DNA of 50,996 nt from Methanobacteriota archaeon. GTDB taxonomy: Archaea; Thermoplasmatota; Thermoplasmata; SG8-5. The position numbers and the translations under genes were made by a program. The first letter of the stretch is position 1. Each line of letters starts with the position of its first letter. Shown here piece after piece: positions 34,668 to 45,330 of this stretch. Where the stretch lies: the NCBI GenBank assembly GCA_013791785.1, contig VMTD01000018.1:1-50996 (forward strand). The letters run 5' to 3'. The notes under the pieces were generated by a model, which was not told where the DNA came from, searched no databases, and worked only from the letters and a program-made list of their open reading frames with translations.

Positions 34668-34802
34668 ACGGACGTAGGAATCGTCGGAAAACCGAATGTT
34701 GGTAAATCAACCTTTTACAGCGCCGCGACCATGGCGCCGGCGGAAATCGCCAATTATTCGTTCACCACCGTCAATGCCAATGTCGGCGTGGGCCATGTAA
34801 GG
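34668..34802 (+). pseudogene. Truncated YchF GTPase remnant (first ~45 codons)
   Basis: The DNA matches the 5' end of the intact YchF gene at 45937, including the upstream GGTCGGGAGGCATAAA ribosome-site region, the P-loop GKPNVGKST codons and the MAPAEIANY segment. The start codon has become ACG (34668-34670). Similarity stops at about 34800, where the sequence switches to the antisense end of the coiled-coil gene remnant. This is the right end of duplication copy 1. Confidence 0.88.
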
Positions 34803-34973
34803 GATGCCTTTCCTGGTAACGATATGACCAACTGACGCGGCACCGTTCCTGGTGAAGCTGGTCTTGACCAGACCATCCAGTTTGGACTCGTTCAGTGTAT
34901 CGAGTGCAGAAACGAGCGCACTCTCTCCGCCGAAAAGCGTGCTCAATATCCTTCCGCTAGGCAAGTTGACCAT
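34803..34973 (-). pseudogene. Truncated coiled-coil gene remnant (first ~57 codons)
   Basis: On the minus strand this reads MVNLPSGRILSTLFGGESAL and on to VTRKGIP, matching the head of the 805-aa coiled-coil protein with conservative changes. Similarity continues about 50 bp upstream, including a TATA-like AATATAAAAG segment. At about 34803 it joins the YchF remnant head to head, and the frame runs on through antisense YchF to 34707, giving an 88-codon chimera with its own promoter. This is the left end of duplication copy 2. Confidence 0.85.
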
Positions 34974-35335
34974 ATATCATCGCCATCAGAGATGCCCCAA
35001 TACAATATAAAAGCATTTTCAATGGTCTAATTGATGGATTATGTGCAAACCATTGACATGTGCCACCCTTTTGCTCTACCTTTGATATATTAATTATGTC
35101 TTCAATGACGTGGCTTTTTAATATATTAGTGCATTAATAAATTATTGTTAACTTGTGTATAATTTAACGCAGTTAACGCCTGGCCAGATTATTATTTTTG
35201 CCTATACATATATGGATATAAATAGATGAAGCAATATTATTATATATAGTTAAGTATAAAACTGACGATAATATACCTATGGTTAATTGTGGGCTATTTT
35301 TGAAAAATGGCTCAAAAACGTAGGGAGAGGAAATA
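34974..35335 (+). promoter_or_regulatory. AT-rich leader and promoter region of the giant surface gene
   Basis: A 362-bp AT-rich spacer without a gene. Several TATA-like boxes cluster at 35236-35275 (TATTATATATAG, AAGTATAAAAC, ATAATATAC), and a GGGAGAGG ribosome site precedes ATG 35336 by a few bases. The leftmost 60 bp are the promoter of the coiled-coil remnant. The leader of the giant gene is therefore about 50-60 nt, unlike the leaderless surface operons on the minus strand. Confidence 0.45.
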
Positions 35336-38300
35336 ATGAACTCTGTTAAGAAATTATTAGGAATAGGGCTAATGATAATGATGATAATGCCGGTGAGTGT
35401 AATAGCAAGCAATGTTGGAGATATTGGCAATGGTCTATCGCCAGTAATCAACATCGACACAGGTGAAGACTTCAATACAATTCAGGAAGCCATCAACGCG
35501 GTGAACACCACGGACGGCCACACAATCACGGTGGATGCCGGAACTTACAACGAGAATGTAATTGTGAATAAGAAGCTGTCAATAGAGGGAGCCGGAATGG
35601 ATACCACGACCATCAACGGCGGCGGCTCCGGAAGCGTTGTGACCATCACGGCCAACTGGGTGAATATTACAGGTTTCAAGATAACTGGGAGTGGAACTGC
35701 CGGCAGCACCCCGAACATAGACGCGGGCGTGAAAATATCGACTGTCCAGTACTGCAATATCTCCGGTAATAACTTAACCGGAAACCGCAACGGCGTCAAC
35801 ATCAACAGTGGCGGATACCACAAGATATCCGGCAACCAGATTAGGACGAACGGTTACGACGGCATCTTCGCGGATTCCAGCACCTATAACCGCATAGACA
35901 ATAATACCATTATCGGATTCACTGACAGAGGCATCTGGCTGCGTACAGCGTCCTCCAACGGAATAATCGACAACAACACGATATCGACCGGCCCGTATGG
36001 TTTGTACATAGGCAGCGGTACGACCTCGAACACAGTTATCAAGTGGAACACCATAACCAAGACAACGAACTATGGGATGTATCTGAGCGGCAACACCGGT
36101 TCGAAAATTACATGGAACCAGGTGCGCTCGAACACGGGCACCGGAATCACTCTTTCGGGTTCCTCGTCCAATTCCATAACGAATAACACCTTGCTCTGGA
36201 ATAACGGAACTGCTGGCATCGCGCTTGAAGGGGGGTCCGCGAATAACGACGTTTCATACAATAAGTTCTGGAACAACATCAGGAACGGCATCAGGTTTGC
36301 TTCATCGGGCAGCGGCAACAGGGTGACATTCAACAATTTCACGAACAATGCCAAGAGCGGGAGCGTTTATGACGCGGCCGTTCATCTATACCAATGGAGT
36401 AATTACAATATCATAGCGAACAACTCTCTCTTTGACAACAGGTACAGCCTCAGCGGGGGTTCAGGTTGCGATTATAACACATTCGATAACAATACAGTGA
36501 CCTATACCACGGCGTACGGAATAATACTGGGCTATTCAAATTACAATACTTTCAAATACAATACGGTACGCAACGGTCTGAGTGGGGGTGCGGCAAGCGG
36601 GAACGCGCAAGGCAATGTGTTCATCCACAACAACATATCTTCCAACACCGGAAACGGTATCGCAATCAGCCAGGGCGGAAAACACAAGATACTGAACAAC
36701 ACCATCACATATAATACCAAGACGGGCGTGAACATCACAGGCAGTTCTGTTTTCAGTGCTGAACAGTGCATCATTGACGGAAACAATGTATCATTCAACG
36801 GCGGTACTGGAATTCACCTGTGGGATAGCACTTCCTGGTCGCAGCACGTATATGAGACAACTGTTACCAACAATATTGTCGTAGGCAATGCATTGTCAGG
36901 AATCGAATTGATAGGCGGTACTTACAAAAACACACTCACGGGCAACAATGTAAGCCAGAACCTGCGGCACGGTATATCCCTGAAGAATGCACCAGATACA
37001 ACCGTTTGGAATAACACCGTTTCCGAGAACGCGATGTACGGAATTTACGTTTCCGGAACCTCATCCAGCAAAATATACCACAATAACCTTATCGACAATG
37101 CCAACCAAGCCTATGAGGACGGCGATAATATCTGGAACCTGGCCTACGCCGGCGGCGGCAATTACTGGTCAGAATGGACCTCGCCAGATGATTTTAGCGG
37201 TAGTAATCAAGACATTGGGGGAAGCGACGGTTATGTGGACAACCCACGCATCATACCCGGCGGTACCAATCAGGACGATTACCCCTGGACCACCAAGGAC
37301 GGCTGGATAGGTTATACGCCTACAACCGGGCCGGTCATCAACACGGACACCAGCGAGTTCTTCTTCTTTATCCAGGAGGCTATAAACGACTCAGACACGT
37401 TGAACGGGCACACGATTACTGTTGCTGCGGGTATGTATTTCGAGAATATTGTGGTCAACAAGCGGCTCTCCATTATTGGGGATGGGGCCAGCACTACGAC
37501 TATCAAGGGCGGCGGAACAGGCAACGTTGTCACCATAACAGCCAGCTGGGTGAACATCACCGGCTTCAAAATAATGAACGGCGGTAGTGCTGGTGATAGC
37601 GCGGGCATCCGAATGAGCACTGTTCAGTATGCAAACATATCTGCCTGCAACATAACCGGAAACCTGAAGCACGGTATTTTCGTTTCCCAGGGTTCCAGTA
37701 ACACGATTTACGGCAGTACCATATCAAATAATTCCGGCAACGGAATATACTGTTCCAATTCCCCGTCCAACAAGATAATCGGCAATACCATCGAGGGTAA
37801 TTTGGGCCCGGAGGGGGGCATGTATCTCTATTACTCTTCCCAGACCATTATATCGTACAATGTCATAAGGAACCATCCTCAAAGCGGCGTAATGACCTAC
37901 TATGCGAATTACAACAAGATTCTGTTCAATGATCTATCAAACAACTCCAAAGCCACATCAGGATATGTTTACAGGTCCGGAATACACCTCTACCAGCACA
38001 CAGGGTACAACACGATTGCGAACAACACGCTCCACGACAACAGGATAGGCCTGGGCACGCAGTATAACGTTAACTACAACACCTGGGACAACAACACGGT
38101 GAGCTACAGCTCTTCCAGTGGGATGGTCCTATCATATGCAAGCAACAACCTTGTAAAATACAATGCCTTCCACCACAACGCCGGTTCTGGAATAAGTTCG
38201 GGGAATTCCGACCTCAATACCATAAGTCGGAACAATGTCTTCTCTAACACGGGAGATGGCATAAGTCTCAGTGTTGGACGACACAAGTTCCTCAACAATA

Positions 38301-41300
38301 CGGTAACGAACAATGGATTTAGTGGAATAAATGTCACAGGTAACTCAGGAAGCGGAGCTACTCCCTTATGCCTTCTGGATGGAAATAATGTATCCTACAA
38401 CAACCGAGACGGCATTACTCTGTGGGATAGCACGTCCTGGTCATATCATGTATATTTCACCAACGTCACAAACAATATTGTTTATGGCAATAATCGAACT
38501 GGAATAAACCTGGTCGGCGGCACTTACACCAATACCATCCGCGGGAACATCGTAAAGGGCAACCTGCGCTACGGCATAGGCCTGAACAATGCGCCTACCT
38601 GTAGGATTCTCAACAACACCATCGAGGGTAACCTGAACCACGGCATGTATGTGACCTCAACGTCCAACTCCCGGATCTACCACAACAACTTCCTTGGAAA
38701 CGCCGCCCAGGCCTACGACAGCGGTACGACGAACCGCTGGAACGCCACATACCCCAACGGCGGCAACTACTGGTCAGACCACATATACCCAGATCACTTC
38801 AATGACACGGCCAGGCCACAGACAACAGGAGGCCCGGACTGGTTCAATGATATTAACTATGCAATACCAGGCGGATTGTCGGAAGATGCATGGCCACATA
38901 CCTGGCCGCGTGGCTGGCTTCAGCTCACACCGGTTCACAACCTGGATGCTGGTACGGACTATGCCATGATAAGTGAGGCATTGCAATTTGCCAATCCAGG
39001 TGACAGGCTTCAGATCGAAGACAGAATTTACAATGAGAATGTCACAATCGACAGCTATGTGCAGTTTGTAAATTCTGATTTCACTCTCAATGGCAGTCTG
39101 ACTGTTGATGCTGGCCAGTTCTTGAATATGAAAAATGTGTCTGTCGAATTAGGAACTGTGATAGTTAATGGAGCACTGGCAGTTGACAACAGCCCGAACA
39201 CCATCAAATCCGAGAATGTCTGGATCGATGGTTCGGTATGGCTGAATTCATCAACATGGGAGATGGATTGTGCTTATGATGGAGAATACAATATTACGGT
39301 GAACGGTACTGGCGAGATGTACATACAGGACGCACCTCCGGCCATTGGAACCGGCCTCATCGGCCAGTGGCTCTTTGATGAAGGCACTGGCCAGACAGTA
39401 GAAGATACCAGTGTGAATACCAATGACGGCTCTCTGGGGTCAACACCAGCCACTGAGCCATCGGACCCTGTTTGGATAGAAGGAATAAACGGGGACGCGC
39501 TTTTCTTTGATGGTGCCGATGACTTTGTCGGGGTGGACTCGGCAGTAATACCCGCCGCCGGAGACTTCTCGGTAAGCGTCTGGGCAAAACCGGATTCGGG
39601 CATGACCGGATACAGGGAGATATTGTCCCAGGGGTGGAACACCAATGCGTTCTATATCGGGATGGACGATATAACCAATAACATAAGGGCTGGAGACGGA
39701 TGGCCTGACACTGGCATACCGTTCCCGCTAGACGATGTCTGGCATATGTTCACGGTAACAAAAACCGGCGCGGATACCGTCCTCTATCTGGATGGGATCC
39801 CAGTGGCTAACAAGGGTGGCACGATACCCAATCCGCTTGACACAAACTTCAAGATAGGTCTGCAGTACAACGGTGGGGAGTATTTCCACGGCGGTATCGA
39901 CGAGGTCCATGTCTTTGACAGGGCCCTGACATCGGGTGAGATTTTTGACATGTACAACACCACCCCGGTCAAGGGTAGCGTCATCAAGGCAAGCTCCACT
40001 TTCAATTATGGATTCAATGTTTTGTCTGGCGCGACATTCTGCGTCGAGAACTCGACAATTCAAGATGCCGGTTGGAACGCAGACAATCCCGGTCTTGTTG
40101 TAAATACAACCAATGCTTATTTCAATGTGGCCAATCTATCCAATAATTACAATGGATTGACATTGAAAAACTCATCTGCCACAGTCAGGAACAGCATAAT
40201 TTCAAACAATGTGGCTCAGGGAATATGCATAGCTTCAGGTACTTCAAATCCGAATCATCAGATATTGAACAACGACATTATGAACAATGGTGGTAACGGT
40301 ATCTACCTGGGAACCGATAATAACACAATCACTGGCAACACAATTGATACAAACACAGGCTCTGGTATTTATCTGACTGGTTCAAACAACAACATAATCA
40401 ACAACACGATTTCCAACAATGCAGTCGGAGTGGAACTGCCGGTTGGAGCTACTGGCAACACAATTATCCACAACAACATCCTCAGCAATACCCAGCAAGC
40501 AGTCGATGGCGGGAGCCAGACCTGGAACCTCAGTTATGATCAGGGCGGTAACTATTGGGATGACTGGGAAACTCCAGACATAAACTGGGATGGCTTTGTC
40601 GATGCGCCATATATAATCGATGGCGATTCCGTTGATTATTGGCCTCACGCAGTACCATTCGGATGGACAAATTGGCATCCGGGCCAGCATGTTCTAAATT
40701 GGAACCAGGGTCTATGGTATCCGACACTTCAGAGCGCCGTGGTGAATGCCACAGACGGAGATACTCTGATGCCACAGGATTGGACATTTGTTGAGGATGT
40801 AACTGTTGACGGCAAGACTATCTACATCCAGGATTCATCATTCAATTTGACTGGCCAGCTGGTCATCAGGAATGGTGGAAGCCTCATTGTGGATCCGACC
40901 TTCTGGAATCAAACAGGAAATGTCTGGGTTGAATCTGACGGAACATTGACTCTGATAAATACAACCTTGAGAATGAACAATGCTTTCAATGGCCAGTACA
41001 ACATTACGGTCAATACCACTGGCACCTTGCAGATAATTGACGGAGGCATCGGTCCGAGCAAAGTTATGTCAAACACAACTTTCGCTTATGGAATATATGT
41101 GAACAGTGGAGCATTTTTCAAGGTTGAGAACAGTACAATAAGAGATGCTGGCTGGAATGTATTAAACCCTGGCTTGGTTGTTAATGCCGATGGGGCATAT
41201 CTGTATAATGCCACTTTGACCGCCAACTACAAGGGAATACAGCTGGTGAATTCGAATAATAGCATGATCTTGAACTCGCTGGTAACACAAAATGCTCATG

Positions 41301-44300
41301 ATGGAATATTAGTGAGATTGTCAAATAATGTTACCATCGATGGAACGAATGTAACCAACAATCTAAGGTATGGAATTTTCTTCAGCGATTCTACTGATGG
41401 CAGACTATCCGACAGCAATGTGTCCAATAATATGAACCAGGGAGTAAATTGCCTTTTGGCCCACAGGACCAATATCTCAAATGTGGATGTCTGGTCAAAT
41501 ACACAGAGCGGCGTGATAATTCAGCTTTCTGATGATGTAACAGTGACTGATTGTAATATCAATGACAATAACTATGGAATATATCTCACAATCTCCCAAG
41601 GAACTATTATTGACAACTGCCAGATCATCAACAACAATCTGAATGGAATTGAAATGACCGGTGGCACATCATTGTCAACAATCCAGAACAATGTTCTAAT
41701 TGGAAACAATAATGGATTGTATCTTAACAATGCCCCCGAGAACACGATAGACAACAATTTGATTGATAATTCTCTCGCCGCTGGCCTGGTGGTTGTTGAT
41801 ACCACTACCACGATTCCTCTAACACTTAATGAAATTACCAATAATCCGATAGGTGTGTCATCCCAGAATAGTGAATTCACCCTGGAGAATTGCACATTCA
41901 TTACCAATGCACTTGAAATCCAATTGGATCTTGACAGCCATATAACAACTCTCAACTCCACTTTCAACAAGGCATTAGTGACCTATGCGGATGCCCTTTC
42001 CACCCTCGAAATCCAGTGGTTCATGAGCGTTTATGTGAGAAACAATCTATTACAACCAGTACCAGGTGCTCAAATTGAGGTGTCGGATGCATTCAATACT
42101 GCTTTGTATGATGTGAATGCTGACGGTTCAGGTAAATATTATTGGATGATAACAACAGAATATATCGAAAAACAGTCAGGCCAGACACCGTACACTCCGC
42201 ACCTTCTCATTGGAAACAACGGAATATTGATGGGCGCGGCTCTCGCCACTATGGATGTCAGCAAGTTGGTCACGCTCATAATCGACCAAACCGCTCCAAT
42301 GACCAATGTTGAAGTTACAAGTGGTCTCCAATATGATGTGAATGGCGCAGACTATGACCTTCTGGTATCTCTAACACAGAACGGCCAGGCTTTACCGTAC
42401 AAGGCAGGAACAACGGTCAATGTAACCATATACGATGATGACATGAATGTAGTTGTTAACGAGGAACCGCTGAACCTGTTGAACGGTCCGCTGGGCCTGT
42501 ACAATTACAGCGGTACAATGCTCGCCCAAGGAACATATTTCGTGGTTGTCAACGCGCGCGTATCAGGTTTCAGCTATATCGGCATAACATCGTTTGAAGT
42601 TGTCAGCTGGATTCAAACAATTAATGACATTTATGACGAGGTTACGGCACTCAGAGACCAAATGGATGCATACCGTTTGCAATTCAACAATACCTGGTCG
42701 AGTTGGAACAGCTACTTCAATTCCTATTGGATGTTGATGAACTCGACAATCGAATCAAACACCACAATAATTTACAACCAGGTCAACCAGTTCAAGGATA
42801 ATGTTACCTTCCTGCTGGACAACATCAACGGAAACTTGAGCAGACTGGATGGCAATCTTACCAGCATGGACAATTTGATGCAAAATTACTATCTGGATAT
42901 TTTGGATGAACATAATGCCACCCAGGCGTTAATTTCCATGTCATGGGCAAAGTGGAACGACACAATCTACAAGATCTGGAACGATTTGAATTACACCAAT
43001 CTTACAACCATTTCAACGAACCTGTCGCTGACGCTTTACAGGGCACAATTCCTTGACTTCTGGAACGATTATAATGTCACAGAAGCGGGCGAGTTTAGTT
43101 CAATGAACGACTGGATGAATAAAACATGGTTTACTCTGGCTTCATTCGAAAACAATCTAACAACCCAACTGGACTGGCAGAACTTGAATATTTCAGCCAT
43201 AGATGCGAACATAACCTGGCTCAATAGCACCGTAAACAAAGGATTCCTGGATATGTATGCAAACCATACTGAAACACGTCAGATGATTGCAGATGTATGG
43301 ATTGACTTCAACAACACAATCCTTGACCTCCAAAATGATATCGATTTCTTAAATTCGACACTTAAGCAGATGGTGACTGACCTGGCCTGGTTGAACGCAA
43401 CCGGTTTAGAGATTAAAGCCCTGTTGCTTTCCCATTGGGCAGATGTTAACATCACTTGGGATGATTGGTACTCATACTATCAAGGATACCAGGCATATAT
43501 CAATGCTAGCCTGATGGAGAACAGCACTCTGAACATAGAATTCTGGGATGATTTCAACATCACATGGGACAACTGGTATCTCTATTATCAAAACTATCAG
43601 GCATATCTCAATCTAACATTAGGCGGCTTAGATGCACGCATATTGAGTTTCTGGTCCGATTTCAACACCACTTGGGACAACTGGCAACTCTATTTCAAGT
43701 CATATCAGACCTATCTGAACTTGACCATTGGAAGGATTGATGCAAATCTCACAAGCCAGACAAACTTCATAATAAATCAAATGAATGGGTTCGAGAACAA
43801 TATTACATTCATCGTACAGAACCTCGAAGGCAATGTTAGCAATTTGGATGCCAATTTAACCGCCATGAACGCTATGATGCAGTCATATTACCTGAGTTTG
43901 TTGACCGAACACAACTTCAGCCAATCAACATTCTTCTTGTATTGGGGTGTTTGGAATACAACCTCTGACAAAATTAAAAGTGACCTTTTCTTCATGAACA
44001 CAACTCAGCTGGCAATTAGCTCATCTTTAACAGAATTCAGAGCCCAATTCAAAATGTTCTGGTCCCAATACAATTTGACCACGTATAATCAAACAAAATC
44101 GATTAATTCATGGTTCAACAACACTTGGACGAACCTTGAACTCGTCGAAACCAATCTCACTACGATGCTGGCCAGCCAGAATCTGAATATTTCAGCAGTT
44201 GCCTCTAACGTAACTTGGCTGAATGCAACTGTTAACCAGGGCTTCCAAGACATGTATGTCAATCATACAAACACAAGAAGCCTGATTTCGGCCTACTGGG

Positions 44301-45196
44301 CATACTTCAACAGCACACTATCAAACATGCAGGCAGATGTTGACTTCCTCAATCTGACTTTGCAGAGAGTCGATTTTAATTTGACTTTGTTGCAGGGCGA
44401 TGTGGACTTTTTGAATGCCTCAATGCTTACTATGTTGAACAGATTGAGCACGGTTGAGGTCAATCTCACAGCCATGATGAACGGAATGAATGCCACTATG
44501 CTAAACCAACTTGCAATCGTCAATCTGACACTCTACAATAGAATTCAGACCTTGCAGACCACAATCCAGGCTAATCTAACAAGCATTAATGCATCTCTCC
44601 AAACACGATTAAACGACCTTGATGCTATGATGACCACATTCTACAATTCACTGAACGAATCACTGGTAGAACTAAGGGACTTGTTGATGCTACATGACTC
44701 AGATATGAAGGATGAGGTCGCCTTGCTGAACATTACTATCAAGCACTTGCATGACCTTTCTCTCAAGGATATTACAATCAGGTTAAACCTGATATCGACA
44801 AATCTCTCGGTCCATGATCTTGGAATTCTTACGTTCTTGCTTGGAATCAATGATGACATCAGCGGTTTCCAGAACGATTTCGAAAACAGCATGGCCACTG
44901 TCATGAATGACCTAGATCGCCTGGACGATAAACTGATTACAACCATGAACAATGTCGCAGCTCTTAATCTGGCCATTACACAGGGCCATGAGGAACTTGC
45001 CAGCAACATCAATACTGTTGCCGATGAGGGGGCATACCGCGATAATATTATCTTGGCGTTCCTCATTATCCTGATAATATTGTCGCTACTGGCAATTGTG
45101 ATGAACCTTAGAACCAAGAAATCGCTCATCAAGGAAATAAATCGAAAACGGGTTCCCAAGGCCAAGAAAAACAGTTCAGAGGACGTCAAGGAATAG
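35336..45196 (+). CDS. Giant 3286-aa surface protein: beta-helix modules, LamG domain, Asn-rich helical stalk
   Basis: Signal peptide residues 1-25. Residues about 36-660 and 661-1198 are two homologous NosD/pectin-lyase-like right-handed beta-helix modules, each opening with FNTIQEAIN- or FFFIQEAIN-type and NITGFKI segments. A partial third follows. A LamG/concanavalin-like domain spans about 1336-1537 (GLIGQWLFDEGTG to GGIDEVHVFDRAL). Further beta-helix parts run to about 2250, with a short beta-sandwich to about 2425. Residues about 2430-3230 are a helical, Trp- and Asn-rich stalk full of N-x-S/T sites, with an internal duplication of about 333 residues. A membrane helix near 3235-3255 and a basic tail anchor it. 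Likely a polysaccharide-binding or adhesive surface protein; no enzyme activity is proven. Confidence 0.85.
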   Translation: MNSVKKLLGIGLMIMMIMPVSVIASNVGDIGNGLSPVINIDTGEDFNTIQEAINAVNTTDGHTITVDAGTYNENVIVNKKLSIEGAGMDTTTINGGGSGSVVTITANWVNITGFKITGSGTAGSTPNIDAGVKISTVQYCNISGNNLTGNRNGVNINSGGYHKISGNQIRTNGYDGIFADSSTYNRIDNNTIIGFTDRGIWLRTASSNGIIDNNTISTGPYGLYIGSGTTSNTVIKWNTITKTTNYGMYLSGNTGSKITWNQVRSNTGTGITLSGSSSNSITNNTLLWNNGTAGIALEGGSANNDVSYNKFWNNIRNGIRFASSGSGNRVTFNNFTNNAKSGSVYDAAVHLYQWSNYNIIANNSLFDNRYSLSGGSGCDYNTFDNNTVTYTTAYGIILGYSNYNTFKYNTVRNGLSGGAASGNAQGNVFIHNNISSNTGNGIAISQGGKHKILNNTITYNTKTGVNITGSSVFSAEQCIIDGNNVSFNGGTGIHLWDSTSWSQHVYETTVTNNIVVGNALSGIELIGGTYKNTLTGNNVSQNLRHGISLKNAPDTTVWNNTVSENAMYGIYVSGTSSSKIYHNNLIDNANQAYEDGDNIWNLAYAGGGNYWSEWTSPDDFSGSNQDIGGSDGYVDNPRIIPGGTNQDDYPWTTKDGWIGYTPTTGPVINTDTSEFFFFIQEAINDSDTLNGHTITVAAGMYFENIVVNKRLSIIGDGASTTTIKGGGTGNVVTITASWVNITGFKIMNGGSAGDSAGIRMSTVQYANISACNITGNLKHGIFVSQGSSNTIYGSTISNNSGNGIYCSNSPSNKIIGNTIEGNLGPEGGMYLYYSSQTIISYNVIRNHPQSGVMTYYANYNKILFNDLSNNSKATSGYVYRSGIHLYQHTGYNTIANNTLHDNRIGLGTQYNVNYNTWDNNTVSYSSSSGMVLSYASNNLVKYNAFHHNAGSGISSGNSDLNTISRNNVFSNTGDGISLSVGRHKFLNNTVTNNGFSGINVTGNSGSGATPLCLLDGNNVSYNNRDGITLWDSTSWSYHVYFTNVTNNIVYGNNRTGINLVGGTYTNTIRGNIVKGNLRYGIGLNNAPTCRILNNTIEGNLNHGMYVTSTSNSRIYHNNFLGNAAQAYDSGTTNRWNATYPNGGNYWSDHIYPDHFNDTARPQTTGGPDWFNDINYAIPGGLSEDAWPHTWPRGWLQLTPVHNLDAGTDYAMISEALQFANPGDRLQIEDRIYNENVTIDSYVQFVNSDFTLNGSLTVDAGQFLNMKNVSVELGTVIVNGALAVDNSPNTIKSENVWIDGSVWLNSSTWEMDCAYDGEYNITVNGTGEMYIQDAPPAIGTGLIGQWLFDEGTGQTVEDTSVNTNDGSLGSTPATEPSDPVWIEGINGDALFFDGADDFVGVDSAVIPAAGDFSVSVWAKPDSGMTGYREILSQGWNTNAFYIGMDDITNNIRAGDGWPDTGIPFPLDDVWHMFTVTKTGADTVLYLDGIPVANKGGTIPNPLDTNFKIGLQYNGGEYFHGGIDEVHVFDRALTSGEIFDMYNTTPVKGSVIKASSTFNYGFNVLSGATFCVENSTIQDAGWNADNPGLVVNTTNAYFNVANLSNNYNGLTLKNSSATVRNSIISNNVAQGICIASGTSNPNHQILNNDIMNNGGNGIYLGTDNNTITGNTIDTNTGSGIYLTGSNNNIINNTISNNAVGVELPVGATGNTIIHNNILSNTQQAVDGGSQTWNLSYDQGGNYWDDWETPDINWDGFVDAPYIIDGDSVDYWPHAVPFGWTNWHPGQHVLNWNQGLWYPTLQSAVVNATDGDTLMPQDWTFVEDVTVDGKTIYIQDSSFNLTGQLVIRNGGSLIVDPTFWNQTGNVWVESDGTLTLINTTLRMNNAFNGQYNITVNTTGTLQIIDGGIGPSKVMSNTTFAYGIYVNSGAFFKVENSTIRDAGWNVLNPGLVVNADGAYLYNATLTANYKGIQLVNSNNSMILNSLVTQNAHDGILVRLSNNVTIDGTNVTNNLRYGIFFSDSTDGRLSDSNVSNNMNQGVNCLLAHRTNISNVDVWSNTQSGVIIQLSDDVTVTDCNINDNNYGIYLTISQGTIIDNCQIINNNLNGIEMTGGTSLSTIQNNVLIGNNNGLYLNNAPENTIDNNLIDNSLAAGLVVVDTTTTIPLTLNEITNNPIGVSSQNSEFTLENCTFITNALEIQLDLDSHITTLNSTFNKALVTYADALSTLEIQWFMSVYVRNNLLQPVPGAQIEVSDAFNTALYDVNADGSGKYYWMITTEYIEKQSGQTPYTPHLLIGNNGILMGAALATMDVSKLVTLIIDQTAPMTNVEVTSGLQYDVNGADYDLLVSLTQNGQALPYKAGTTVNVTIYDDDMNVVVNEEPLNLLNGPLGLYNYSGTMLAQGTYFVVVNARVSGFSYIGITSFEVVSWIQTINDIYDEVTALRDQMDAYRLQFNNTWSSWNSYFNSYWMLMNSTIESNTTIIYNQVNQFKDNVTFLLDNINGNLSRLDGNLTSMDNLMQNYYLDILDEHNATQALISMSWAKWNDTIYKIWNDLNYTNLTTISTNLSLTLYRAQFLDFWNDYNVTEAGEFSSMNDWMNKTWFTLASFENNLTTQLDWQNLNISAIDANITWLNSTVNKGFLDMYANHTETRQMIADVWIDFNNTILDLQNDIDFLNSTLKQMVTDLAWLNATGLEIKALLLSHWADVNITWDDWYSYYQGYQAYINASLMENSTLNIEFWDDFNITWDNWYLYYQNYQAYLNLTLGGLDARILSFWSDFNTTWDNWQLYFKSYQTYLNLTIGRIDANLTSQTNFIINQMNGFENNITFIVQNLEGNVSNLDANLTAMNAMMQSYYLSLLTEHNFSQSTFFLYWGVWNTTSDKIKSDLFFMNTTQLAISSSLTEFRAQFKMFWSQYNLTTYNQTKSINSWFNNTWTNLELVETNLTTMLASQNLNISAVASNVTWLNATVNQGFQDMYVNHTNTRSLISAYWAYFNSTLSNMQADVDFLNLTLQRVDFNLTLLQGDVDFLNASMLTMLNRLSTVEVNLTAMMNGMNATMLNQLAIVNLTLYNRIQTLQTTIQANLTSINASLQTRLNDLDAMMTTFYNSLNESLVELRDLLMLHDSDMKDEVALLNITIKHLHDLSLKDITIRLNLISTNLSVHDLGILTFLLGINDDISGFQNDFENSMATVMNDLDRLDDKLITTMNNVAALNLAITQGHEELASNINTVADEGAYRDNIILAFLIILIILSLLAIVMNLRTKKSLIKEINRKRVPKAKKNSSEDVKE

Positions 45197-45330
45197 GATT
45201 ACGCTAAATTACAGAATAATGGGTAGTTCTTAGGCGCTATCGGAGACCAAATAACTATAGTGCCAACCAAATTTCGAGAACATATTCAGGCATGGAAAGA
45301 TTTATTTTAACCCGCACCCATCACAAGTCA

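Noticed and set aside
34525-34710. 61-codon minus-strand frame across the 162-bp inverted-repeat element
   Set aside because: It crosses the element boundary and the YchF remnant, and nothing in it resembles a transposase.
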